The notes beneath the pieces were generated by a model. That model saw only the letters and a list, made by a program, of their open reading frames with translations. It was not told the DNA's origin and did no database searches. Shown here one piece after another: positions 10,370 through 21,100 of a stretch of DNA of 64,000 bases. Source of the DNA: Arabidopsis thaliana (taxonomy: Eukaryota; Streptophyta; Magnoliopsida; Brassicales; Brassicaceae). The position numbers and the translations under genes were made by a program. The DNA lies in the NCBI RefSeq assembly GCF_000001735.4, contig NC_003076.8, positions 21,393,835 through 21,457,834 on the forward strand. Reading direction: 5' to 3'. The number at the start of each line of letters is the position of its first letter. Position 1 is the stretch's first letter.

Positions 10370-13300
10370 AATGGAAGACCATTTTGGAGTTTTTGTTTAC
10401 TCAACCAACACTTATTTTACACATATTTATCTATTTCGCCTTGTTTGGTTTCTACACATCAATGCTTCTCTATGGGCTTCTTTTTGATCTTATGCTTAGT
10501 AAAACAACTCTTTTTTCTTACCTCAAGTTGTTACTGTTATGAAGGTTACCATACAAATCTTTTTAACATTAGCTATTACAGTAATTCATGCACAAAAAAA
10601 GTTACAATGAAACAAGATTAGCTTGCAACAAAAAAGAAAAAGAAAGTATTAATTTGAAGAAAGATTGTTTAGCCCTAGGACTATAATTGGACCAGTTCTG
10701 AGTCGGAACATTATTAAAAATGACAAAAATCAGATTGAGAAATCTCTCTCAACTTACATAATGATTTTTTGGACCATAAATCACCATGAATTATGAGAGT
10801 TACTTGCAAAAAAACAATCATAACACAAAAGTTACTTGGGGTTGATCTTATATCGCTATCATTTGCCAAACCAATGAAAATTTTTGAAGAGGGGACATAT
10901 TTTCAGAAACGATCCTTGGCTCATCAGTTTCCTAATGAAACCAACCAAACCCACAAAAACCAAAAGGTCCAAAACGTGGTCATGGAAGATTTCACAATCA
11001 GTACTAAGTGATAATGACAATCACATCATTCTATTCTTATCTCCCTCTTTCTCTCTTTAATGGCCCCTCTTTGTAAGGACCATAAGCTCTAGTAGCTTCT
11101 CTCTATCATCCCATCACCTCGACCGAAAGGAGAAAAGATATCAGCGAATTCTTCTTATAGAGACAACCAACTTGATTCTAGAACGAGTTTGGAATTTTGA
11201 TCAGAAAACTTTCTCTTTGGCTTGCTTTTTCTTTTAGACATAAACCAAACTATTAAAACCAAAATTCTCTAAAAAAGAAGTGAAAGGAACTATAACCATT
11301 AACCAAACATCTCTCTCATTTCATTCCCTTTGGATGTCTTTTTTTCAAAGAAAACAAAAAAGATGATACATCAGATATGAAGAAAAAAAACATTATAGTG
11401 GGAATGGTCCAAAAATCATAAGATTTCATCTTTATTTCCTTTATTTATGTCTTATCGTATATGATCATATAACCTTATTGCCAAATCAAAACCACATATT
11501 TTTCATGTCTCCAACATTAGGTCCTTTTTTCGAGGTTCTAGATTCTAACTAATTTTTGAAACAAACCTAAACTTTCTTTGAGACATAAGGTTAAACAATC
11601 ACATCAGTTTAAAACTTACCTTTCTTTCTCCTTTTTTTTTTACTTATGTGAAAAAAAAACACAAACGAGAAAAACAAAAAAAAAAAATAGTGGGAAAATG
11701 GGCAACTGTGGGAGTGAATATAGTGATGTTCGGGTTTGATTCCTTGGTTTTTTTCTAGAAGCATATATCCCTCTTTTTCTCTCTTGTCTTTTGGTATTTT
11801 TTGAAAAAAAAGGAAAGGTTTATAAATTATGTGCAATGAAGCCATATTCTTTTTGGTAATCATAGATGAAAAACCTTTTGTGCTCGTAAAGGGTTATATT
11901 CTCGATAGTTTGTTGCAAAATGAATAACTAATGGAATATTATTGGTACTATACCTTCTCTTTATTTTATTAAAGGCACATTGCTTCAATATTGTCCAAGA
12001 ATTTTTTGATTCCGACCCCTTGATGGGAAAAGACTAATTTTATGTGTGGTTTTTTCTTATGATCTTACTCTTCTCATCTTCTTCTTAAAAAAAAAAAAAA
12101 AAAAAATCAAATTGCAAGAAATTAATTAACAGATTTTATTTTCAAACTCTTCAATGAACAAAAAGCAGCTAAATTTTGAATATATTGCCTTATCTTTTAG
12201 TCATGAAAATGATCTTTCAAATTATTGTCATTAGTAGCAAACATAATAGAGTATGTACTATTAGTGTAGCAGTGAATGTTATGATTATTGTAGGGATTAA
12301 TGTAGTCATGTCTAGTAATAAGAGTGATGCCTTTATGCTTCAACTTTTTATATAAGAAGATTGAATCATCTTTTCTGCAATTTGTCTATTGGCCACACCT
12401 TCCACTCTTGGAGGTGCAACTATATTTTGCACCCTACAAAATGGTCACGTGACATTCGTTGAACGCACGTGTTCCTGACACAAACCCTATCGACTTGTGA
12501 TTCTTTTCATTTCAAAATATATACTAACACTAAAACTGCTGAAAGTTTGAGCTTACGTAAAATGATTGGCAGCTTCTCTTGATTTAATGCAAATTGCGAG
12601 CTGAGATTTTATGTTAAAAAAATTTGTTGAAAATTGTTTAATCAACATGAATCCATCTAAAAAAGATGTTGTAAGTAGTCTTATATAGTTTTACAAATAT
12701 AATACTAGTAGTGATGGAGATTATAATGGAGAGGATTACTTCAGCTACGCGTATATGGTTAGAAACTAACATGTTAAAAAGTGTAAAATTTGGTAGGAAT
12801 TACGAAGTGCAAGAGTTTTATGACCAACAAGAGTGAGAAAGGACTTATGATCCAACTCTGAGTCGTTGACTTTCTAAACATAGTCCGATGAAATAAACCT
12901 GTTTCCCACTCACATGACCAACACATGCATGTTTCAGCCTTTCATTGGCATTAGACAAGAAGTGGGGAGCTTGTGACGTAAGATGGTCCTGTCTTCACCT
13001 GATTACACCAATCCCGAGTTGATTTAAAACCATTAATACTTGTAGTTAAATCATTGAGGTTAACCATTTATGTAGACTGATCTATGCAGGTTGTGGCTTA
13101 AATATTATCTAATGTTTTATAGAACCACTAATGATACAGTAATTTTATGGATTAGGACATTTAAAATAACGTGGAAAACATAAAATATCCTTTTAGTTGT
13201 ATTTGAATGAAAAAAAAAATGGAATTTTAATCAATTGTATAGCACATCACTGCTAACGAAAAACAATTTTTTTTTGCAAGTTTTCAATAAATTCAACAAT

Positions 13301-13883
13301 ATGTCCTTAAAGATTGTTCTTTCTATTTTGTAAAAGGTTCAATTGGATGATAAATTAAGCATGTAAAGAAAGAACATCTTTAAGAAAAGCAAAGATTTCA
13401 TTCAACAACAACAACCAAAAGCAAAGAATGGATACGAAATTCCGAGTGATAATAACTCCAAATATCTCAACCAAAACATTTACGGAAAATGTAAATGATA
13501 TTTTTAGGAATTGGCAAAGAATCCATCCCATGTTGTCGTTTACCTCACGTGTCATGTATGGACCCATCCCTCTTCCTCTTATTGGTTTTGTTAATTGATT
13601 CCATAAATATCGATCTATCAAACCGTAATGGTGCATTGTGATGTGTTATAGAATATATATTGTCTGAGAAGTAACCATCTAATGGCTGTTAGATTAGTAT
13701 TTTTTTTTTTCCATTGAAAGTCACTAGCCAAACGGAGAAGTTTGTAAATGTCGTTTTATGTACATAAATTCTGCATTATGTGTTTTCCATAATTTGTAAT
13801 ACTGTAATTTGTGTTAATACATATTATTGTTGTTTAGTTTATTTGAGTTTTAATTTGTATAATGCATGCATATTGTTGATAGA

Positions 13884-13891
<8 letters not shown>

Positions 13892-13933
<42 letters not shown>
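13892..13933. repeat. (AT)21 microsatellite
   Basis: An uninterrupted AT dinucleotide tract of 42 bp, directly after a run of A. It is self-complementary and likely length-polymorphic. Confidence 0.95.
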
Positions 13934-13937
<4 letters not shown>

Positions 13938-14950
13938 TAAAATTGGGGTAATTTCGTGTTGATATGACCAATAAATCTGATTTAGAAGTAAAATTAATCC
14001 TATCAAAAACGATTCATTGGCTTGTAAAAGTATACATTAGTATTCAGATTTATTTAGAAAAATGTCATTAATATTGAATTGTAGAATATATCTAAAGTAC
14101 TGATATTGAAATTGAGATGAGTAGAGCAAACTTGTAGTACTCATATATCAGAATGAGTTTTGTCACATAAATAAAGCTTGCTGCCAAAAAAAGAAGGGTT
14201 AAATCTTTAAAACCCCGACCTAAATAGTTGTTTTATCTAGAAGAGACAAGTTAAAGCGTTATATTAATGGCATCTTGAATACTATATTGAGGCATTAAGA
14301 TGTCTAGATATTTTTGAGATTTAGCTGAGGAAATCTATTTTCGTCTTCGATATCTATTTTAAGATCTTCATAATCTTAAAATTCAATCAAACTCTTTAGA
14401 AAGGCTGTCGTTACGCATTTCTTTACATTTAAAAATAAATGTCTTTTATACATATAAATTAATTTGTGGTCAATGACATAAAATGAAACATAAAACAAAA
14501 TGAGTGAATAATAGTGCAAGTGTGGGTCCTTACTCCTTACGATAGGATTTTGAACATTATTTTATACTCCATAAGTGTTCTATTATGAAACACATAATTA
14601 ATATATAATTACAATTGTTAAACCAAATTTTGTTATACAATATTCACATTTAACATAAACCAAAATATTATTTAAATATAAAGAAAGCTAAACTCGAATT
14701 GAAATATAGTAGTTTTAAATTTTCGTAATCAGCTGTTAAGCCTGTAATTTGACAAGAGAATTCTCATAGTATACAGCAAAAAAAAAGACAAAATCTCTCA
14801 AGTCCCAAATGAGCAAAAATACAAATAGTGTCAGACAAACGTTTTAAAAACGTTGAGAATTTTCTTAAATTATTTTTGGAAGTATACAAGAATATAATTT
14901 TTTCAAAATGATTTTGAATTTTGGAAATTTTGTTTAGTTACGTCACAATA

Positions 14951-14998
14951 ATTTTGAAATTATTATTTTTTTTGTCGGCAACTGTGATTTTGAAATTA
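14951..14998 (-). repeat. Micro-insertion with 12 bp direct repeats
   Basis: ATTTTGAAATTA at 14951-14962 and again at 14987-14998 flank a 24 bp insert. On the minus strand the insert reads CACAGTTGCCGAC, eight A, then TAA. The repeat is short and AT-rich, so this case is weaker than the others. Confidence 0.4.
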
Positions 14999-16413
14999 GT
15001 TTCTTACCAACATAATTATTTTCTTATAAGAATGAAGGAATTGAATAAAACAAAAATACGGCGAATAATATTACATGTTGATTGCTAACAGAGAAGAGTA
15101 AATCGCACGGCCCAGAGGCACCTCAGATAAACGGACGAATCAGAAAAGAGGAAGCCAATATATACGGAAGCAGACAATCATTACCTTTCATCGCAATATG
15201 ACTCACTATCCTGCGCTGTTACTGCTACTGTACGCCAAAACAAATGCGGTCCCTACCTTTGACTTGGTTTAAAAAAGTCAAAATTAAAGCAGCTTTTGTG
15301 GGATAAGATTGTTGAGAGAGAGGACAAGAATCTGTATCTAAATTCCACTTACGAAATTACGAGAACTCTTTGTGTCTGTGAGATAACAAAAAAATTAAAA
15401 ATGGAAAAAAAAATAAAGTAGAGAGTGACACAAGTGCTTTGTTTGGTTCGAATATTATTTGTACCATTACCATTTTATTTTCTAGCACACAATTTTGCAA
15501 TTTTTCTCTCTTTTTTTGGCCTAATGATTTGAGATATTCGTGCTTTCTTACCTTTTAATTTGTAAGATCTTGTGAACATTTTAAATCATACAAATATCTC
15601 TTAAATCAGTGATGAGATTCGTTTTGTGAGGAGGAGGAATCTAGAATTGATCTTGTATATATATATATATATGCAATTTTAAACCATTCAATTCTTGGAT
15701 TCTTTTTTTAAAAAACGTCTAAATTGTTGGATTCTTTTATGAGAACTCTGAACAATGTTACTTACGTTACGTACGTTTAAAACAATTTAATATTTCTTCT
15801 TGTTCTTGTGTATATCTCAGCATTGACATTCACGCTAAAAACAAACTAATTATGTATATTTTGTGTACCGGAGAAATGTTGTTTGGATAACTACCAAGTT
15901 GTAAAACATACTATAAGCTACTGCTCAAAATTTTGTACTATAAAGTATATTGATTCAATATCATCACAGAATGATGTTTAGTTTGTCTCCAAATACAAAA
16001 ATCATGGATTTATAAACAAAAACCCTGAGAAAAAAAAACATGTTGGGTTTAATAAAACATGGAGATAAAAGTCTAAACTAATAAACCTAGCGGGTATTTC
16101 TTTTTCTTAAAAGACATGATTAATATTTTCTTCGCATCTATATTTTGGAAAGTGAAAAAACATACTACATACATTAGTTAGATAAATCTTGTTTTCGCAA
16201 GAAAATCTGATAGTACTTGCTAAAATTTTATTATTTTCCTCGTTATTTTAATGAGATTTGAGAATTGTAAAACTAGATTTTTGAGGGCTAGTGGTCGTTT
16301 TATAACAATGTTAGTCGCGTCACCTAGTAACCTGACTTTACCGAATAGTTAATAATTTTCTTAAATGCCAACATACCAAATCATTACCAGTTTACCACTC
16401 AACCTTAGTCCTT

Positions 16414-16479
16414 AATTGATAGGAATGTCCATTGTTTGATGAAAAAAAAAAATGAAAAAAATTGATAGGAATGTCCATT
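16414..16479 (+). repeat. Micro-insertion with perfect 20 bp direct repeats
   Basis: AATTGATAGGAATGTCCATT occurs at 16414-16433 and again at 16460-16479. The 26 bp between them read GTTTGATG, a long A run, TG, and five more A. The length of the perfect duplication argues for a target-site duplication rather than chance. Confidence 0.65.
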
Positions 16480-16879
16480 AAGTTAAAATTCTTACAATAC
16501 ATGTTAGTGTTTTACTGTTTGCTGACTGAATCTTAAATTGATTTACCATTAGTGGTTGGTGGTAAATTTGAAATTTTGTCTTACATGCTTTGTTTGTTCA
16601 GAAAGACAGAAACCATGAAGCATTTTCCTAAGGTATAAGAACATTATCGTAAATCTGTTTTCTAGTTACACAGAAACAAACTTTCCTCTATCATTATTTT
16701 ATCACTCAGCAAACTTAAATCATTGAAGTGAAAAGACAAATTGATCAACCTCATTTGTAAAATCTATTCACAATATATATGTATAAATTATTAGTTACCG
16801 AATCTTATTGGTACTCTTTCAAATATTAACAAATATACGATGATGGAGTACAACATAATATATGATTTTTTGAAAAGAG

Positions 16880-16887
16880 TATAAATA
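16880..16887 (+). promoter_or_regulatory. Upstream TATA box of WRKY27 (alternative)
   Basis: TATAAATA lies 79 bp upstream of an identical box at 16959. It may drive an alternative, longer 5' leader. Confidence 0.35.
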
Positions 16888-16958
16888 AGTGAAAAAGAGG
16901 AAAGAAAAGAAGATATGAAAACCCATCAAAAGTTAAAAAAATTTCTTTTTGTCAAATG

Positions 16959-16966
16959 TATAAATA
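16959..16966 (+). promoter_or_regulatory. Probable TATA box of WRKY27
   Basis: TATAAATA, followed at about 30 bp by a CT-rich leader typical of Arabidopsis 5' UTRs (16988-17140). This would give a 5' UTR of roughly 170 nt before ATG 17162. Confidence 0.55.
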
Positions 16967-17161
16967 ATTGAAAAGAATAGGCAAGTCAAGTGCTCTCTCT
17001 CCCACACCCATCGATTCCTCTCGGACACTGCCCCAATCTCTCTCTCTCTTTCGACAAAGAAAAAGTCAGCGCCGTCCTTTACGCCATAGTTTGTCTCCTC
17101 CTCTCTCTCCTCCTCTCACCAACATAATCAAAGAAGCTTTCCTCACGAATTCAAGATCGCC

Positions 17162-18384
17162 ATGTCCTCCGAGGATTGGGATCTCTTCGCCGTCGTCAGA
17201 AGCTGCAGCTCTTCTGTTTCCACCACCAATTCTTGTGCTGGTCATGAAGACGACATAGGAAACTGTAAACAACAACAAGATCCTCCTCCTCCTCCTCTGT
17301 TTCAAGCTTCTTCTTCTTGCAACGAGTTACAAGATTCTTGCAAACCATTTTTACCCGTTACTACTACTACTACTACTACTTGGTCTCCTCCTCCTCTACT
17401 TCCTCCTCCTAAAGCCTCATCACCATCTCCCAATATCTTACTAAAACAAGAACAAGTACTTCTCGAATCACAAGATCAAAAACCTCCTCTTAGTGTTAGG
17501 GTTTTCCCACCATCCACTTCTTCTTCTGTCTTTGTTTTTAGAGGTCAACGCGACCAGCTTCTTCAACAACAATCCCAACCTCCCCTTCGATCTAGAAAAA
17601 GGTTTGTTCATATCGAACTAAACACATCTCTTAGTTCAAAGTTTCTTTCTTTAATTATCTTTTTTGTCTTGTTGCTTGTAGAAAGAATCAGCAAAAAAGA
17701 ACCATATGTCATGTAACGCAAGAGAATCTTTCTTCTGATTTGTGGGCTTGGCGTAAATACGGTCAAAAACCCATCAAAGGCTCTCCTTATCCAAGGTTAT
17801 CATCAATCTTTTTTTCAAAATTTTCTCAAGAAAAAAATATTAACATTTTTTTAATTAATGTGTTAATTAATCGAGTTATTACATAAAACAGGAATTATTA
17901 CAGATGTAGTAGCTCAAAAGGATGTTTAGCACGAAAACAAGTTGAAAGAAGTAATTTAGATCCTAATATCTTCATCGTTACTTACACCGGAGAACACACT
18001 CATCCACGTCCTACTCACCGGAACTCTCTCGCCGGAAGTACTCGTAACAAATCTCAGCCCGTTAACCCGGTTCCTAAACCGGACACATCTCCTTTATCGG
18101 ATACAGTAAAAGAAGAGATTCATCTTTCTCCGACGACACCGTTGAAAGGAAACGATGACGTTCAAGAAACGAATGGAGATGAAGATATGGTTGGTCAAGA
18201 AGTCAACATGGAAGAGGAAGAGGAGGAAGAAGAAGTGGAAGAAGATGATGAAGAAGAAGAAGATGATGATGACGTGGATGATCTTTTGATACCAAATTTA
18301 GCGGTGAGAGATCGAGATGATTTGTTCTTCGCTGGAAGTTTTCCATCTTGGTCCGCCGGATCCGCCGGTGACGGTGGTGGATGA
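17162..18384 (+). CDS. WRKY27: WRKY27 transcription factor (group IIe)
   Basis: Three exons: 17162-17601, 17682-17795 and 17892-18384, giving 348 residues. The WRKYGQK heptad is at 170-176. The zinc finger is C190, C196, H220 and H222, that is C-x5-C-x23-H-x-H. The second intron interrupts the domain at YPR|NYYRC, the classic PR intron of group II WRKYs. The N-terminal half is rich in Pro, Gln, Ser and Thr; the C-terminus has a long acidic run (about residues 320-345, mostly Glu then Asp) that could activate transcription or contact other proteins. WRKY factors bind W-boxes (TTGACC/T) in the nucleus. WRKY27 (At5g52830) is reported to influence symptom development after Ralstonia infection; that is literature, not visible here. 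Two TATA boxes and a CT-rich leader precede it. Confidence 0.95.
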
Positions 18385-19719
18385 TGAAAACGAATAAAAT
18401 CTCAATTTACAATTTACAAAAAGAAAAAAGTCAGTTTTTAATTATTATTTTTGTTTGTTAAAACTTGACATTTATTGTGTTATAAAAAAATATATAGAAG
18501 AGAAGAGACAGAGAAAGAAAGACTAATCATAATTGTTCTTTGTTTAGATTCATAGCTAAAATTAGTAAATTAGTCTTGATTTAATCATTTGGTCGATTTG
18601 AATTGACATTGCATATACCAAAGCTGTTTCTTGGCTCCAAATGTATAAATCATCTTTTCATTTTTCCTATTTCATTTATGAATTTATCTGTATTACTAAA
18701 CTAGTGATACTTTAAATACCAAAAAGCAACAAATTTTGTCAAACCCTCTATTTTTAGTGTTGTAAAGGTCAATACGGGTTGACAAAAGAAAAATAAATAG
18801 AGGCTAATTCTGAAACGAATTAAAGAGTTAAGCTAATTTAATGTGCCTAGTTAAAAAAAAGTTGGCAGCGAGAACCATGCTAAAAAAATCGTATCGTATT
18901 ATTCACTTTCATTTAATGTCGAGATAATTAAAAACAAATCGGTACAGTTTAGTGTAATAATTGAGAAATAATCATGTGGGAAGAGAAGCTATAGCTAGAC
19001 GACAGTTAATACGGTTCAGACCGGAAACAACGAGTCCGGTTTTCGCTGGCTTTAATTTCACGAGACAAGACCCTAAATCTGGCGTCTTTAGTCCCACTTG
19101 TGCCTTGCCTTCTATTAAATGGTCAACCTTTTTTTATTATAAAGTTTTTTTTGTCGTAATCCGAAGCGTCGGTCAAACATATTTTATTTCATTATGTCCG
19201 TCGTATTAGAAAAATCAGACAATTAAACGTCTCTGGAATTAACTAAAGTAGGGTCGTTATTGCTATAATTTAAAATAAGGCTATGACGATTTAGATGTTA
19301 CGAATTTTTTTGTATAAATATCATATACTATGGTCGGTCCAGATTCTCATGACGAGAGATGGGCATGCAAGTTGTTACCTCTCTCGATTGTCTTATCTTT
19401 ATTAGGTTTTTAAAAGTGTTTTCTTATTACTTTAGTGAACAAGCATTTAATGTACCAAAAATATCAAAACAAATCGAGGAAAAAAAGTGTTTCTTTTTTA
19501 GAAAAAAAAAATATCCAACGTAAGAGTTGGCCATATTTTCTAATGGTCCCGACTCACAAAAAAAAAGATATTTTAATAGATAAATAAATTACAATTGAAT
19601 TAAAATTAATAAGAAGTAAAAAAAGATAGAATTAAGTAATAATTATGCTTAAAAATCAAGATCCATCATATGTCAATCACATTAATGCTAAGCAACAAAC
19701 TCCTATCAATTACTAATAA
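18385..19719. other. WRKY27 3' flank and spacer
   Basis: AT-rich spacer. No gene is recognised. A slightly GC-richer stretch at 18960-19140 encodes an 82-codon open frame that starts with TTG and resembles nothing known. Confidence 0.5.
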
Positions 19720-19766
19720 GGCCCATTATTTTATAATTAGGCCCATTAAATTCAATTTCGGCCCAT
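19720..19766 (+). promoter_or_regulatory. Three GGCCCAT boxes at exact 20 bp spacing (site II array)
   Basis: GGCCCAT starts at 19720, 19740 and 19760, ending 118 bp before the complex I subunit ATG. On the other strand each is ATGGGCC, containing the TGGGCC site II core that is enriched in promoters of plant nuclear genes for respiratory-chain proteins and is bound by TCP factors. The regular spacing of about two helical turns places all three on one face of the DNA. Confidence 0.6.
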
Positions 19767-19883
19767 AGTTTCTTTCGCTTTCTCCATCTGACAAGTGAAA
19801 GTTGACACTGTAAACAACTACAAACAACATTTCTGAGATTGCGCCGGAGTCAAGGAGAGGGAGAGAGCGATCCAACGGTTGAG

Positions 19884-20960
19884 ATGTTTCTACGGGCAAT
19901 CGGACGGCCATTATTGGCTAAAGTGAAGCAGACGACGGGGATCGTCGGGCTTGACGTTGTTCCCAACGCGAGAGCGGTGCTGATCGATCTCTACAGCAAA
20001 ACCCTAAAGGAGATCCAAGCTGTGCCGGAGGATGAAGGGTACCGTAAAGCGGTGGAATCATTCACGCGCCAACGTCTCAATGTGTGCAAGGAAGAAGAAG
20101 ATTGGGAGATGATTGAGAAGCGGCTTGGTTGTGGTCAAGTCGAAGAGCTTATCGAAGAGGCTCGCGATGAGCTCACACTCATTGGGAAAATGATTGGTTC
20201 GTACTCTCGTTGCCTATATAGATTGAGAACAATTGGAATATAGATTGATTTGTTGCGATAATCACTCAAATTGAGAAATGGGTTTTGTAATTGAGAATCT
20301 GAATCCTGAGGCTTTGTGGATTGTTAGGTTGCAAAATCTGAACACTGAGCATTGCAAAGGTGACCCTTTTATTGGGCTATTGAGTTTAAGTGTGTGTTGA
20401 AAACTGATATACAAGTAAGGGAATGCAAAAGTTTAGGTTTTTATATAATTTGCTAACTTTGGCTATGAGTGAATGGTTGCATAGTTCACTTTAGTTTGGA
20501 ACGGCTTTTGCTTTCAATGTAGGTGTGTGGTCATCTTCTTGCTTTGTAGTTATTTGTACATTAGTGTTATTGCTTGTACTCTCTTTTGAATCTTCATAAT
20601 CATGTGAGCGAGGTTACAAGTAGCTATTGTTTGAGACTTATCACATTCTTTGGTTGCAATATACTTCCAATGGTTTTAGAATGATGGCTTATTTGTTCTG
20701 ATTTTGTCATTTACAACATGTTCTTCACCATGGAGTTGTAATTTGTTCTTTTTGCATATGCAGAGTGGGATCCTTGGGGTGTACCAGATGATTACGAGTG
20801 TGAAGTGATTGAGAATGATGCGCCGATTCCAAAGCATGTTCCTCAGCACCGACCTGGTCCTCTTCCTGAGCAGTTCTATAAAACGCTTGAAGGTCTAATT
20901 GCAGAGTCTAAAACAGAGATCCCAGCTGCTACACCCAGCGATCCGCAGTTGAAGGAGTAA
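19884..20960 (+). CDS. Mitochondrial complex I subunit B13/NDUFA5-like
   Basis: Two exons, 19884-20196 and 20764-20960, spliced ATG ATT G|GTTCG to ATGCAG|AGTGG; 169 residues. The N-terminal region MFLRAIGRPLLAKVKQTTGIVGLDVVPNAR matches the NDUFA5/B13 (ETC_C1) family, with the KQTTGIVGL motif and a following helical stretch (YSKTLKEIQAVPEDEGYRKAVESFTRQR). The plant-type C-terminus (EWDPWGVPDDYECEVIENDAP...) extends beyond the animal protein of about 116 residues. It is an accessory subunit of the matrix arm of NADH:ubiquinone oxidoreductase. The first in-frame ATG is used; an upstream TTG frame was rejected. AATAAA occurs at 21036-21041, 65 bp before the end of the convergent PPR CDS. By position At5g52840. 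Confidence 0.92.
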
Positions 20961-21100
20961 CTTCCAGTTTTTACATATTGTGTGCTTGTTGCTTTTTTGG
21001 CTAGAGTTGTTTCCGAATCAGTGGTCAAGCCTCTGAATAAATTGCTTAATAATTTTCATAACGATAACAATGTCTGTTCACAAATGTTTTATCACTCTTA
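20961..21100. other. 140 bp convergent 3' junction (complex I subunit / PPR)
   Basis: Only 140 bp separate the two stop codons. The plus-strand poly(A) signal at 21036-21041 lies in this gap, so normal 3' UTRs of the two genes should overlap or abut. Confidence 0.6.

Larger units (their letters stand above)
10370..16958. other. Long gene-poor region between NLE and WRKY27
   Basis: About 6.6 kb of very AT-rich DNA. Open frames are short, mostly homopolymer-driven, and resemble no protein family. It contains an (AT)21 microsatellite at 13892-13933 and two micro-insertion scars, at 14951-14998 and 16414-16479. The end nearest WRKY27 is presumably its promoter. No RNA gene or intact transposon is recognisable. 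Confidence 0.55.

Noticed and set aside
11609..11863. 84-codon minus-strand frame with Lys/Phe-rich product
   Set aside because: It is driven by poly-A and poly-T tracts and shows no protein-like pattern.
18961..19209. 82-codon frame downstream of WRKY27
   Set aside because: It begins with TTG, has no recognisable motif, and is not supported by splice signals.
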